Shown in pieces: positions 1-11,600 of a stretch of DNA of 24,435 bases. The stretch comes from Mnemiopsis leidyi. Lineage: Eukaryota; Ctenophora; Tentaculata; Lobata; Bolinopsidae. Numbering within the stretch: position 1 is the stretch's first letter; the number at the start of each line of letters is the position of its first letter. The position numbers and the translations under genes were made by a program. Where the stretch lies: the NCBI GenBank assembly GCA_000226015.1, contig JH154184.1, forward strand, positions 142,690-167,124. Direction: 5' to 3'. The notes under the pieces are model-generated. The model was given only the letters and a program-made list of their open reading frames with translations, was not told the DNA's origin and did not search any database.

Positions 1-32
1 TACTACGAACTACCGAACACTAACACTACGAA

Positions 33-182
<150 letters not shown>

Positions 183-373
183 AATTCGGTTTATGATAAT
201 TTGCCATATTGTCGAATCCGAATATTACTTTCGCATGACTACCACTAATACATAATGATGATAAATTCCGTGATGACAGTGTCATGAAATACACGTGAAG
301 TATTAAAACTGCGCTTCTGTAATTTCACCAAATTAACCACGACGGTGTAAGGTGTGGAGCACACATTGTTTCT

Positions 374-548
374 CTCATAGTCACACACCCTGCCTTCTTG
401 AAAAACACCGGGTAATCTCGCCTAATTTCTGTCATAGTCACACACCCTGCCTTCTTGAAAAACACCGGGTAATCTCGCCTAGTTTCTGTCATAGTCACAC
501 ACCCTGCCTTCTTGAAAAACACCGGGTAATCTCGCCTAGTTTCTGTCC
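374..548. repeat. 57-bp tandem repeat, cluster 1 (3 copies)
   Basis: Three near-identical units, each containing CATAGTCACACACCCTGCC, start near 374, 431 and 488, so the period is exactly 57 bases. The unit is a whole number of codons (19) and stays open in at least one frame on each strand. That produces small repetitive open frames which I do not regard as genes. The same unit recurs at 1705-1925. Confidence 0.95.
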
Positions 549-776
549 ATGGGTGCAAATAAGTCAAAATTTTCCTGATATAAGGTACCGAAAATATTTT
601 TTTAATTTAGATATTTTGTCCCCAAATTCACAAAAAACGTGCTTTCGGCAATGTGGGGATTTTTGTATAAAGTTCCTCTGCACATATCTATATTTCAACA
701 TAAACTTGGCCTTTAAATGTGTAAGCTTGCAGCTGTACGAAGGAAATAGTTTCATGTAGTACAGAAAATGTCAACG

Positions 777-1010
777 AGGACTGTTCGCCGCAGGTGAAAA
801 ATTTTGAGGATTTGGACACAGACCTAGACCTAGAAGCGATTTGGTAATACAGGCCAATCTCATAGGAAGTCTTTCATTGGATACAAAAATAGGGTTCAAG
901 GGCATGATTTAAAATCTTATGATTCAGTAAATGCCTGCCGCAGGCGAAAAATTTCAAAAATATTCGCAAATAGAAAGGCCTAGAAGCGATTTGGTAATAA
1001 AGGCAAATAT
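777..1010 (+). repeat. dispersed ~150-bp repeat, two tandem units (left copy)
   Basis: Two related units each carry a CCGCAGG(C/T)GAAAA motif (near 788 and 938) followed about 50-60 bases later by CCTAGAAGCGATTTGGTAAT. Related units lie in the opposite orientation at the right end of the window (24040-24330), where the motif reads TTCGCCTGCGGCA. This looks like a family of short interspersed or satellite-like repeats. An 84-codon open frame at 931-1185 runs through it and I do not consider it a gene. Confidence 0.85.
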
Positions 1011-1704
1011 CAATGATAGTTTTGAAATTGATGTAAGTCGAATTGGAGTAAGCGATTTTAACTGCGTTAATCTACAAAACATGGTCGTTTTTAGTGTCAC
1101 AACGATAAATACAGTTGTATGCCAAGAGAAATATAATTTCAAAATGATTGCTGGAAACTTGGCAGTTTGTCGATTATCGATATGACTAGCTGTTTTGAAC
1201 CAATATTTCTAATCATATTGTTGCATTGCAAACACCTTTGTGAATGTGATATCATAACTTAATCACTGATTTAAACAGAAACAGTCAGAATGAATCTATT
1301 TAGATGAATATTATGAATAACATTTTTATCTACACATAGAAAATTCTAGCATCAAAAAGTTGATCAGGCCTCGATCAAGACCCTAATTTAGAATTTTTTA
1401 TTAAGAGTTAAGATTTCTATTTTAATCTTTAATCCTAAATTAATTATTTGAGGAAAACAATTTAAAAATTTAGCCCAACGATAACCTGAAACATTTTAAA
1501 TGGTGTAGATTAAATTTAGTGTATGAAGCTAAATTGAAAAATTATACTGATCTCAATTAAGCTTGACCTCAAAATTCTAAATTAAGGTTTCGAATTTTTC
1601 GAAAATTTCTTGAGCAACTTTTGTCCGACTTAAAATTTAATTCAGACCATAAATTTAAGGTACCGTCGGTACAATTAGAGGCACTTTTCTGTAGGGGTGT
1701 TTCT

Positions 1705-1925
1705 GTCATAGTCACACACCCTGCCTTCTTGAAAAACACCGGGTAATCTCGCCTAATTTCTGTCATAGTCACACACCCTGCCTCCTTGAAAAACACCGGG
1801 TAATCTCGCCTAGTTTCTGTCATAGTCACACACCCTGCCTTCTTGAAAAAACACCGGGTAATCTCGCCTAGTTTCTGTCATAGTCACACACCCTGCCTTC
1901 TTGAAAAACACCGGGTGATCCTGCC
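1705..1925. repeat. 57-bp tandem repeat, cluster 2 (4 copies)
   Basis: Units start at 1705, 1762, 1819 and 1877. The third is 58 bases because of one extra A in its A-run. The sequence is nearly identical to cluster 1 about 1.3 kb upstream, so the two clusters come from recent amplification or are homogenised by conversion. The last unit diverges at its 3' end. Confidence 0.95.
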
Positions 1926-2641
1926 CAGTATGTGGTACGTTTTATGAAATTGTAGGTGATGAAACGTGTTGCATTAAACATGACGACATTCTTGTTTTAA
2001 ACACCTGGCTCGTCATGTAATCGTCCAGTTACAATTATAAACTCACGGGGTGATATATGGTTTGTGTTGGGATTTATAAGTTGTAACTGCGTCACAATGA
2101 GGAATGTTTACAATGAGGAAAGAAGTTAAGTACATACCAGCTCCAGGATATGTAGATTTGTTTTGAAGTGCTGAACGTCGATGAGGAAAGAAGAATAAAG
2201 GAATGAGATACAATCCTGTAACACATAAGATGAAGTACAAATATACATACCTGTATACATACCTGATGCACAATACCGTACTGCAGTTTAGGTAGCTAAG
2301 TACTTACATCTCATGTGTCTGTGTGTGTTTTACAGAAGTGGTTTAGGCTAGTACTTTTCCAGGAAGAATAGTTAACACTTTCACGGTATGATAATTATTG
2401 ATGGAACAGCGGCACTCGGGAGTGTTTCTTCACATGGTATTGCAGTACTTACATTTATAATGTATTGGCACTGCGTGTCGTCTTAGTCCATATCCACTAT
2501 ATCTATAGCTGGGTTTCTACACTATGCTCAACCTTCCCTTGCTAGTTCGACAAAATAGTCTCTAATTATTTAATTGCTAATTACTTTCTCAGGATCAATC
2601 TTAACATGACATCCTGTTTATATCTGCAAATAACAATCCAG
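1926..2641. other. no gene recognised; intron or upstream DNA of the citron gene
   Basis: No exon with convincing splice sites and coiled-coil-like sequence was found here or in the unlisted parts of 183-1704. The stretch has minor direct repeats, such as ATGAGGAAAGAAG twice between 2110 and 2190. It is most simply part of a large intron ending at the acceptor before 2642. Confidence 0.5.
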
Positions 2642-5600
2642 GTTGCGTTGACGTCGGACATTGAGAACAAAAGTCGAGCGCTGGTAGCCGATCTTGAACA
2701 AAGATACGCTCAAATCTTTAAAACTCATGAAACTGAGAAGGAAGAACTCCGCAAGACTACTGAGAAACTCAGGTAAACTTCATAAATACTAACATGAACA
2801 TTTTATTCAAAGCGGAACGTATGTTTTATCAAGGCAAGGGTTAAACAAATTCCATTTGATCGAGAGAAAGAATTTTAAATTTTGCAGTTCAGAACTTTCT
2901 TGATAAAGAAACTAAATTGTTTCGGGTGTGCTATGTTCCATGCTCCGCTGGGAATAACTTGACTAGATCGCCAACTCTTGTCAAGATTCATCTATTACTC
3001 AGTAAAATATTACATCAATTTGCACAAATCCTGCTACCCTGCTAAATGCCAATACTTACAGCATGCCCGAAATAACCTGACATTATGGATTCAGAATCAA
3101 CCCTTAGATAGGTCAATACCGACTTACTTAATAATTTGTGATCAGTATAAGCGGTCCTTTGGACCAGAAACCACACATAAAAATGTGAGACCATAATTTT
3201 TCGATTCTGTAGGTATGTGCAAAATATTTTCTTTTCCTAAGGTTTTATAGGAGCTTTTAGAAAATTTGCGGCAGGGGTATAACCTATTTTCGGAACTTCT
3301 TCGTCTCTCGTAGTAAACAAGAGGTGTCTACACTAGGAGAGCACTTGCAGCATCTACGTCAACTAAAATCTTTATGATGAATGCAACGACCAACATTTTT
3401 GTACAAAAGCAGATGATCAGATTTGATTGCCTTTAATGTGTTTGATTGATATGCGTCCCTACTTGGGATCTCATGTTACCATCGCAGGTTTTCAGAATCA
3501 GGTAAATAATGAATCTCGAAATCCACAACTAAAATGTCCACTCACACACACACAACCTGACTTCACTACTTACAGGCTGGAGCTTCAAGAATTGGAGAGT
3601 TTTAACAAGGGACTGGAAGAGGAAAAGGAAAACATAAAGTCCAGACTCATGAGGACCAAGTCAACCGCTGAATCCAAGTTAGTTTTCCAAGTTGGTTGTC
3701 TTTTTGTGATGTGGACTATCAAAGTATCTGCCATCGTAATGGATATTATCATCAACCAAATACAGGAAATGTTGTCGCGGTTTTGGCATTTATTGTTAAG
3801 ATAAGTGTAATAGTCAAGAAAAACACGCTGCTTCAAAATTTCACCTACTTCAAATTTTAACTTGTGGTTAAGCATTTCAAAGTTACTTTGAGAATGTACA
3901 TGTGTTCATATAACTGCCGAGTATTACAGATAAGATACTACAGATAAGATATATAGAATTCATGAACCTATTAGGTACCAAGCCGAGATATCCCGACTGG
4001 AGCAGGAGATCGGAGAAATGAAAAGCAGAAACGAGGAACTCCATAACAAGCTGACAGAGAGAACTCATACCACTGACAGGTAATTGAGAAGTAGCTGCAG
4101 GTAGTTGAAATATAGCTGACAAGTAGTTGAGATATAGCTGACAAGTAGTTGAGATATAGCTGCAGGTTCCTAGTTGTGAGCCAATTTATCATGTACAAAA
4201 GTTGTGAAGAAACGTATGCTTAAAAATGCCCAGTCTTTAAGGAAATAGGGCATTAGATACCAATCATATCATCGTTTCATCGTAAAACACTTTACGTTCC
4301 TAAGAATTCTTTCAGTAAGTTACGTAATGTATGGAATAATTCAACTTTCAAATCAAATGAACTAATCACTGAATTGACTAAAATATGATAAGATAATATG
4401 ACGATGATCTATTATCATTCTTCATTCATATCATGTTTGTTATTGAACAGAACATATTTTTGATCCATGGCACTAAAATTCGATTAAAAGTTTTCTGGCT
4501 TCTGCTCAAATTTGACACGCTTCTCAGTCCAGAAATGTAAACTGTTGACATGGCTATGATGCGTGATTTGGACCATGACTATTGAAGTTTCTTGAAAAAA
4601 CTTGTCTATGTCCTGGCACAGCATCTAGCAACACTTGCATATTTTAGGTTCAAAATTTCTGAAATATTTTTCCAATTTTATACCACCTGTTGAAGAGAAA
4701 AGCTGTAAGTGATAGAAGGGTGTGTTATGTGTTTTGTGTACACATGCGTACGTGTCCAAAACACTGCAAAACTTAAAAGCACGTGTCAACGGGTAAAATT
4801 TAAAAATGATATTGTACAAATTTTGAATACATACTACATATGTACATAAAACTAAGTCATTTGCCTTTACTAATGTGCTGCATATTTAACGTGTTGTTCT
4901 AGAGAAATCCGCAATTTTCACCAGCTGCAACTTTACGAGTTCTCTACTCGACACAGTTTTGACTCAAAAGCAGAATGTCGATACTCACAATTCCCTCAGG
5001 ATCCTGGACAAGGAGATAAACACTCTAAAAGAACGGCTGAAAAACGAACGTCACGCTTTCGACGGTAACTTAAACAAAATGAAAGATCAGATAGACGAAC
5101 TTCGAGCAGAGGTACACTACCCGATAAAATAAAAACACCAAATCTAAAATAGTCAGATTAATCGTCAAACAGCTGAAGACGATAGACACAAAAGTATCTG
5201 ACCAATTTTTACTCGTATCTCTTATATGTCAAGTAAAACATTTCTTAGTACTTTAGTAAGTTGTTCTATCATAATTTTCTGAAAATTTACCACTTTTTTA
5301 ATCTCAATAACTTTCCATTTCAGAACCGGTCTTTGCAATCCAAAATAGACGCACATCAAAGCAGTTTAAAACAGAAGGATTCCAACATCTCATCTCTCAA
5401 GGAGCAAGTGGAAACTCTACAAAGTGAAAACAGCATTCTAGGTTAGAAATTCTTTGAAGTTTCTAAAACGTTAACTTAATTATGAAATAAACAGTTCAAC
5501 TGAATGATAACGCTAAATGACGTACTATATTTTATTAAGCAAGTAAAACAATGGATTAGCTCAATGAACTAACACTTTTAAGAATGAAGATATAAAAATC

Positions 5601-8600
5601 TTTTACAATTATCATGTAAACCCAGGAAAAGATCGTATAAAAATGCTCATGTTAGAACAGAAAATTAACGTCAACGAACAGGAGCTTATTGAAAAGCAAA
5701 CTCTTCTGACAAAGTAATCTTCATTTTGATTTTTTATTTTCACGAAACTGAACTTCTAAATCGTGTTTACCTTAAAAATTACAATACAATACAATACAAT
5801 ACAATACAATACAATACAATACAATACAATAACAATACAATACAATACAATACAATACAATACAATACAATACAATACAATACAGTACAATACAATACAG
5901 TACAATACAATACAATACAATACAATACAATACAATACAATACAATACAATACAATACAATACAAGGTACGACACGGAGTTACAGAAAGTCCGAAAGGAT
6001 CTGTCTGCCAAGGAGCTGGATCTCGAGACTCAGCGGTCCCTGATCGGCACTAACGACAACAGGGTCTCTCAACTACGAGCCGAACTGGGCGAACTCAAGT
6101 AAGACAGATTTATGTTCTATCCCCTTAAATGAGTGCTCCCCACTCCAAAAAACTGACTACACCCTCGCGTGATTTGAAGCTATGTTATCAAATCTTTTAT
6201 CTGAGTACTTCATGTGCTATACCATACTATACATTGTCTACTATACATTGATGTGTATACCCACAACTTAGTAATGGCTATAAACTATACACACACTCAC
6301 AACATGCTATTGTCTAAGTGATTAAAGAGTTTAGAAATTGGTCGGAAACACCAAACTGAAACCGCCTGGTGTTTTTATAACTTCCGCCTCTGCTTAAATG
6401 TCATTAAATTTGGTTATTATGTATGCGAATAATATTATGCAAATGTATGCATCGCCACTGCCATCTCACATTGGAGAAATTCTGCATTCGTTATAACGGA
6501 ATCCCAATTAGATATGTAGAGATTAAATGTAAACAAGCTTTAACGTAGGCTATCATCACGTCCGCTTATCAAGTTCTTATCTGATGATCTAAGACACATC
6601 TCATTTAGAGAACAAAAGGAAGTGTTAGAAGGAGATTTAAAGGAAGCTAAAGAAGGGCTTCGGGACAGCTCCCAACGGCAGACGGCCCTACATAGAAAGT
6701 ACGAGAATTTGTCCCAACGTACCATACAGCTACAAGAAGATTACAACGAAACTAAGTTGCAACTACAGGAAACCCTGGTTTGTTTTGAAGGAAGTTTCCG
6801 AAATTTAATCAACTTCCTACTTTTGCTCCCTATCGAGTCAACGACTCACAAAAGTGAGACGCACTGAAAAATTTTACCGCAGTTTCAAAACAAAACACTA
6901 AAGTCATTATCGTATGATGAACCGGACTTCGCTTAGTAATTACAGTCTAGTCAGTCTATATAATGTTAACATGCACATTCCCAAGTTAACAATAACATAA
7001 CCCAGGGAGCACTCGAAACAGCGCAGCAGCACGAGGAGCAGCTTGGCAACACCGTCAGCGAATTCAAAATTCTTATCGACCAGTTGGAAAATGAGAAGAC
7101 GCGGGCATCGCACGAGGCTGCTAACTTGAGGGAAAAGTTAGAGCAGTCGGAGGGAAAGAGCAACGAAGTTAATAATAAGTACAAGGAACAGGTAAAATGA
7201 TTTATTGGGACAATGCCCGATCTTATTTAGTTAACTGATAACTTTGTGATTAGTGTCTATTGCTCATGCACTCTGCCTTCTCTCTCATATTAATGTAAAT
7301 CCTCTTGAAGTGCTCTAAAATCGCGCTATTTCAGCTTGATAACTTGAAGCGGGATGTGGCACAGTTAAAGGACGAGAAACACTTGGAGAGAAACAAGAAC
7401 GAACAGTTGAACGTGGAGATTGAGCAGTTGGAGGCGAAGTGTGGTCTTTACAAACACAACACTGACAAGCTCAACAAGAACTTTGAGATGGAGGTAATGA
7501 GCTGCTTGGTTTGGTGATCATACTGCGTCCAAATCGACATCGACTTTGCTGTAGACGCGTAGACACATGCTCATCAAAACTGTTCCTCTTTTCGCGCACT
7601 TTAAATTTCGCCGCGCGCGCGTATTTATTTAATTTATTGATTAATTGGCCTTGCTTAGCTTGTATGTATCCAGCCAAGTCCGACTTTAGTCTGGGGTAAT
7701 GAAAAGGCGGACGAATATTCAATTTGGTAAACCATGCTTAGGTTGCCAAGTCTAAGAAAATGGAACTCGAGATTTCCCGGCTGAATGACGAGAACACTCG
7801 GCAGTCAACTTTGTCTTTCCAACTTCGTCAAGGTGAATCACTTAATATTATCTGCTTTTGAACTGTTTAGAGGGCTGGGACTGTAAATTTGTTATAAACA
7901 CCTTAAAGGATATCTATATTTTTACTGAAATTATTCATTAGATCTGAATGAAGAGACAGAGAAGTGTAACTCTATGGCTTCGCGTTACAACAGTCAAACA
8001 AAAAATCTCGAGGAGGTCAAGGCTCAAATTCTACTGGACCAGATGAAGTTTAAGCAAAAAGAAAACGAGTATCTGAAACTGATTGATCACTTGAACGGAC
8101 AACTCCAACGACAACCTGTCAAGAAGACCAAAGGAAAGCCAACCAAAGGTAGGTTAGTGGTTATACGAGATGCCAAATTGGAAAGGCTATGGAGCCACCG
8201 GCCGTTACTTTTTATTGAGCCTATTTTTGTGCGCCACCTCACTTGCACTGTTCAGCTCTTGAATTTCCCATTTCGAGAAATTTCGTTAGTTTATTAAAAT
8301 GCCAAACTCCGGGCTCTTTTTATTGTTTTCATAAGCTAGCATCAGAACAAAATTTTTCAAAGTACTAAATATTCCTTTACAAGGGCATCCAGCTCGAAGC
8401 CCTGAAAGCCGTTAAATTAAATATATTTGTTGGTTGCTTGTTCAATACTTTATGAAGTATCCCCATTTTACTTCATATTCATTTTTTATCTCCGTATTTT
8501 CGTTGCAATCGACTAAATATATAGCAATTTTCATAAAACAAAATTCGTTTAAATTAGGAAGTTTTTGGAATTGGGCCAAAATTTGCCTTTGTGAATTAAA

Positions 8601-11600
8601 TTAATGTTTTATCACCAGGTCTATCGAGCAACATAACCGAATGGAAACACAGCAAAGAAGCAAAGATTGCCGCACAGAGAAGAAACGAGCTGGAACACTT
8701 ATTGAAACTTGAGAGAGAAAAGAACAGGTTTGCTTTTTTGTTGATCAACATAATCTCTGTTTTTTTCGTTTTTTATAATGTCAGATCGGATATGATGTGG
8801 GAAACCTTTAAAAATATCAACTGGGAAAATCGCACTTTTTGTTCCCGAGTTCCGCAATATATTGGGATCTTCATTTACAACGTTTTTACAATTCAGCGAA
8901 TAATTGCTCGGATAGCAATGCCAGCTTTTTATATTTAACTTTAAATTTTTTGGCGAGGGTGCATTAACAAACAACGTAACGCCCCTTACTTAAATAGCTA
9001 TTACTATAAGCGACAACAGCCTGCAACAGTGACCAGATATTAGTGATAGCAGTCTTTATACGTATCTTAATGGTATGGCTTTTTATCCGATGACATCTCA
9101 ATTATTCTGCAGGGAGCTGAAGGAAAAGCTAGCATCCTTCAAGGACCAAACCCCTCCACAGCTGAGAAAGAGCAATGATTCCTTATCCATTACAAGTGGC
9201 TTTGGTAGTCGAACGAATCTTAGCACGCCTAAAACACAGGGTTTGTAAATTGCTAGTTAAAGGTTCCAGTTTACCATGAGGAATCTGTAAAGGAACCCCT
9301 ATATAGAAGCGCAATTCTATCATCTATGTAGTGACTGTAGTCTGCAACAGTTCAACAAATTGACACAAACAATTGTGCTTTGAATTTCAGGAATGCCCAC
9401 GACAGAAGAAGTTCCCTCCCGGCTTGCCAAAATGGGCATGACCCACAGCATACCTCACCGCTTCGAAGAAAAAACTACCCTCAAGTCAGAAACTTGCACT
9501 GTCTGCAGAGAAGTTATAGGTCGGGAATTTACCTTTGTTCCTTTGAAACCTGCTATTTAGTAATTAGTATTGACATGTTATCTCATGAAAACTGTGTCAT
9601 GCGATGGAAAACAAAACGTACGTATGAATTTGATTTGAACTTTTTTAGGGTTTGGTAAGAAGCAGTCGAAATGCAAGGAATGCAGAGTGGTTTCACATTT
9701 GAAATGCCAAGGAAGTGTGCCCCAGACTTGTGGACTTCCTGCTGAGCTGATGGAGCACTTCACCAAGGCTCTCAACACTCCACTCTCGCCTGAACCTGCA
9801 CGTAAGTCCCCAAAGAAATACACTGTTTTTGTTTAGAAGTACTTAAAAAAACTCTTAATTTTAATGGCAAATTTTAGATATCTTAAAGACTCTAGGTTTT
9901 AATGGCAAATTTAAGATATTTTAAAGACTCTAGATTTCAATGGCAAATTTTAGATTTTTTAAAGACTCAAGATTTCCATGGCAAACTTAAGACATTTTGA
10001 AGACTCTAGATTTTAATGGCAAATTTAAAAAGTATCAATATACTACTTTTTGGAAGCCTCACATTCGGTATTCCAGAAAAGACACCAGTTCGAGTAGGAA
10101 CGCTCCAGGAAGGCAAACTGAAAGTGATGAAAGCCTCTCGTGGGCAGTGGGTACCGTACCATGTTATGCTCTCCAAGAACGACATCAAATTTTGTCATCC
10201 TGAATCGCTAAAGCTAGACCCCACACTTAACATTAGCTTGGAAAGTAAGCTCAACCTTTTCAGTGATATTTTTAAGCCGACGCGATCATCATTTTTCCGA
10301 TTCAATTGATTTAAAAAAGAGTTTTTAGTGAACGTTCGTATTTTGTACTCCCTATAAATTATGTTGTTTTCCCACAGGTATGGAGATGAGTCTATCTACA
10401 GTCACGCTGACCGATCTGCCTTATGTTGCAGAACGAGATATGCCCTTCGTTATCTCCCTTTCTTTCAAAAACACCCCTAAACACGGCTGGCCTCCAAGGT
10501 TTGTGCTTTACAGCCAAAATATACCTTATGATCAACTGCCTATGCGATGCGAAAATAGATCCTCAAATTCAGGGGGTGTAAGGCATTGGTCACTAATACG
10601 CTGAGATTTTTACACCAGTTTTTCCAAAACCACGCAAAAGGTTGGCCAAATAAGTGTACCGACTATGGCGATTTTGAGTTAAGGTCATGGTTAACATTAC
10701 CAAGGTTATTTCAAACTTTAAGATAAATTTGTGGTCATGTCCCCCCCCCCCCCCTAAATATCGAATAGGTAAACCCTCCCTCCGGCCTAACCGGTGCTAA
10801 CAGTCTTTCATCTAGGGACCTGTTCTTGCTCTGTCCATCGTTTAGCGAGAAACAACAGTGGATAGGAACTCTAGAGTCCATCACTTCTAAGTGTGCCATG
10901 GCATCCGGCTCGGAGTATTTCAAGGCTAAAAACATCGTGACTCTCTCAGGCCCCGACAACAAAGAGGTGACATTTTTGGAGCTTCAATTTTCCAATTTCA
11001 AAGTTTTACAATTCACGCTCAAAACGTCTTATTCTAAATTCTAACTTTGACCGAGATATTGATTCTCCAAGTTTTTACTTTTGACATTCCCCTCAGATAA
11101 ACTGTTCATGGTTGTTCGACGACAACACAGTTCTGGTGGGGACGGAGCAGGGCTTGTTTGCTCTCCTCATGCACAAGTTATCTAGCGGGCTGATTTCAAT
11201 ACCCGGCCTCAAAGACGTCCACTCCATTCACGGAAGTAGGGATTGTGGTAAGTTTGAGATTTCGGTGGAGATTTCCGGCTCCTACTTTGAGGGAGACGAG
11301 TTCATCCGTCAACGATCGTGTGACTTCACAAATTCCAGAGTCCTCCCTAAGAATGACGTGATGTCTCATGTCTATTGAAGCTAATAGATACGATATGTCA
11401 CCAACTTGTTATCATAATCCCAGGTACGATAGCGATGATAGTCGGAATAGATAACGTCCTTAACATTGTTACGTTCAATGAGATGGAACAGTGCTATCTC
11501 AGATCTATGAAGAATCGAAACACTAAATCCCTTCAAAGCCAGGTTACCATTCTTAGTCAAATCTCAGCAACTTTTTCATCAGCTTGTTACAAAATCATCA

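Larger units (their letters stand above)
2642..9240 (+). other. CIT: coiled-coil segment of citron (exons 1-14)
   Basis: These 14 exons encode about 612 residues, almost all charged Glu/Lys/Gln/Leu heptad sequence such as LEQEIGEMKSRNEELHNKL. In citron this region dimerises the protein and binds Rho-GTP and cytokinesis partners. Toward the end (about residues 580-612, exon 9113-9240) it turns into a Ser/Thr-rich linker with few heptads, as expected just before the C1 domain. The first exon starts at a codon boundary only by inference from the downstream frame. Its acceptor, CAATCCAG, is acceptable but has a poor pyrimidine tract. Confidence 0.85.

Noticed and set aside
374-548. CRISPR-like regular repeats
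   Set aside because: The units abut with no spacers and sit in an intron-bearing animal genome; they are a tandem minisatellite.
352-759. 135-codon plus-strand frame and 80-codon minus-strand frame with 19-residue peptide repeats
   Set aside because: They result from the 57-bp tandem unit being a multiple of three. There is no initiation context, splice structure or recognisable domain, and the frames are open on both strands.
931-1185. 84-codon open frame
   Set aside because: It starts inside the dispersed 150-bp repeat and has no recognisable features.
4903-4999. Extension of the citron exon 5000-5111 to an upstream TTCTAG acceptor
   Set aside because: The extended exon reads the downstream segment in the wrong frame and meets a TAA. 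The acceptor before 5000 keeps phase and coiled-coil sequence.
5726-6053. Open frames of repeating QYNTI or LYCIV peptides
   Set aside because: They are the ACAAT microsatellite read in several frames on both strands. Only the part from 5967 on is real citron coding sequence, in another frame.
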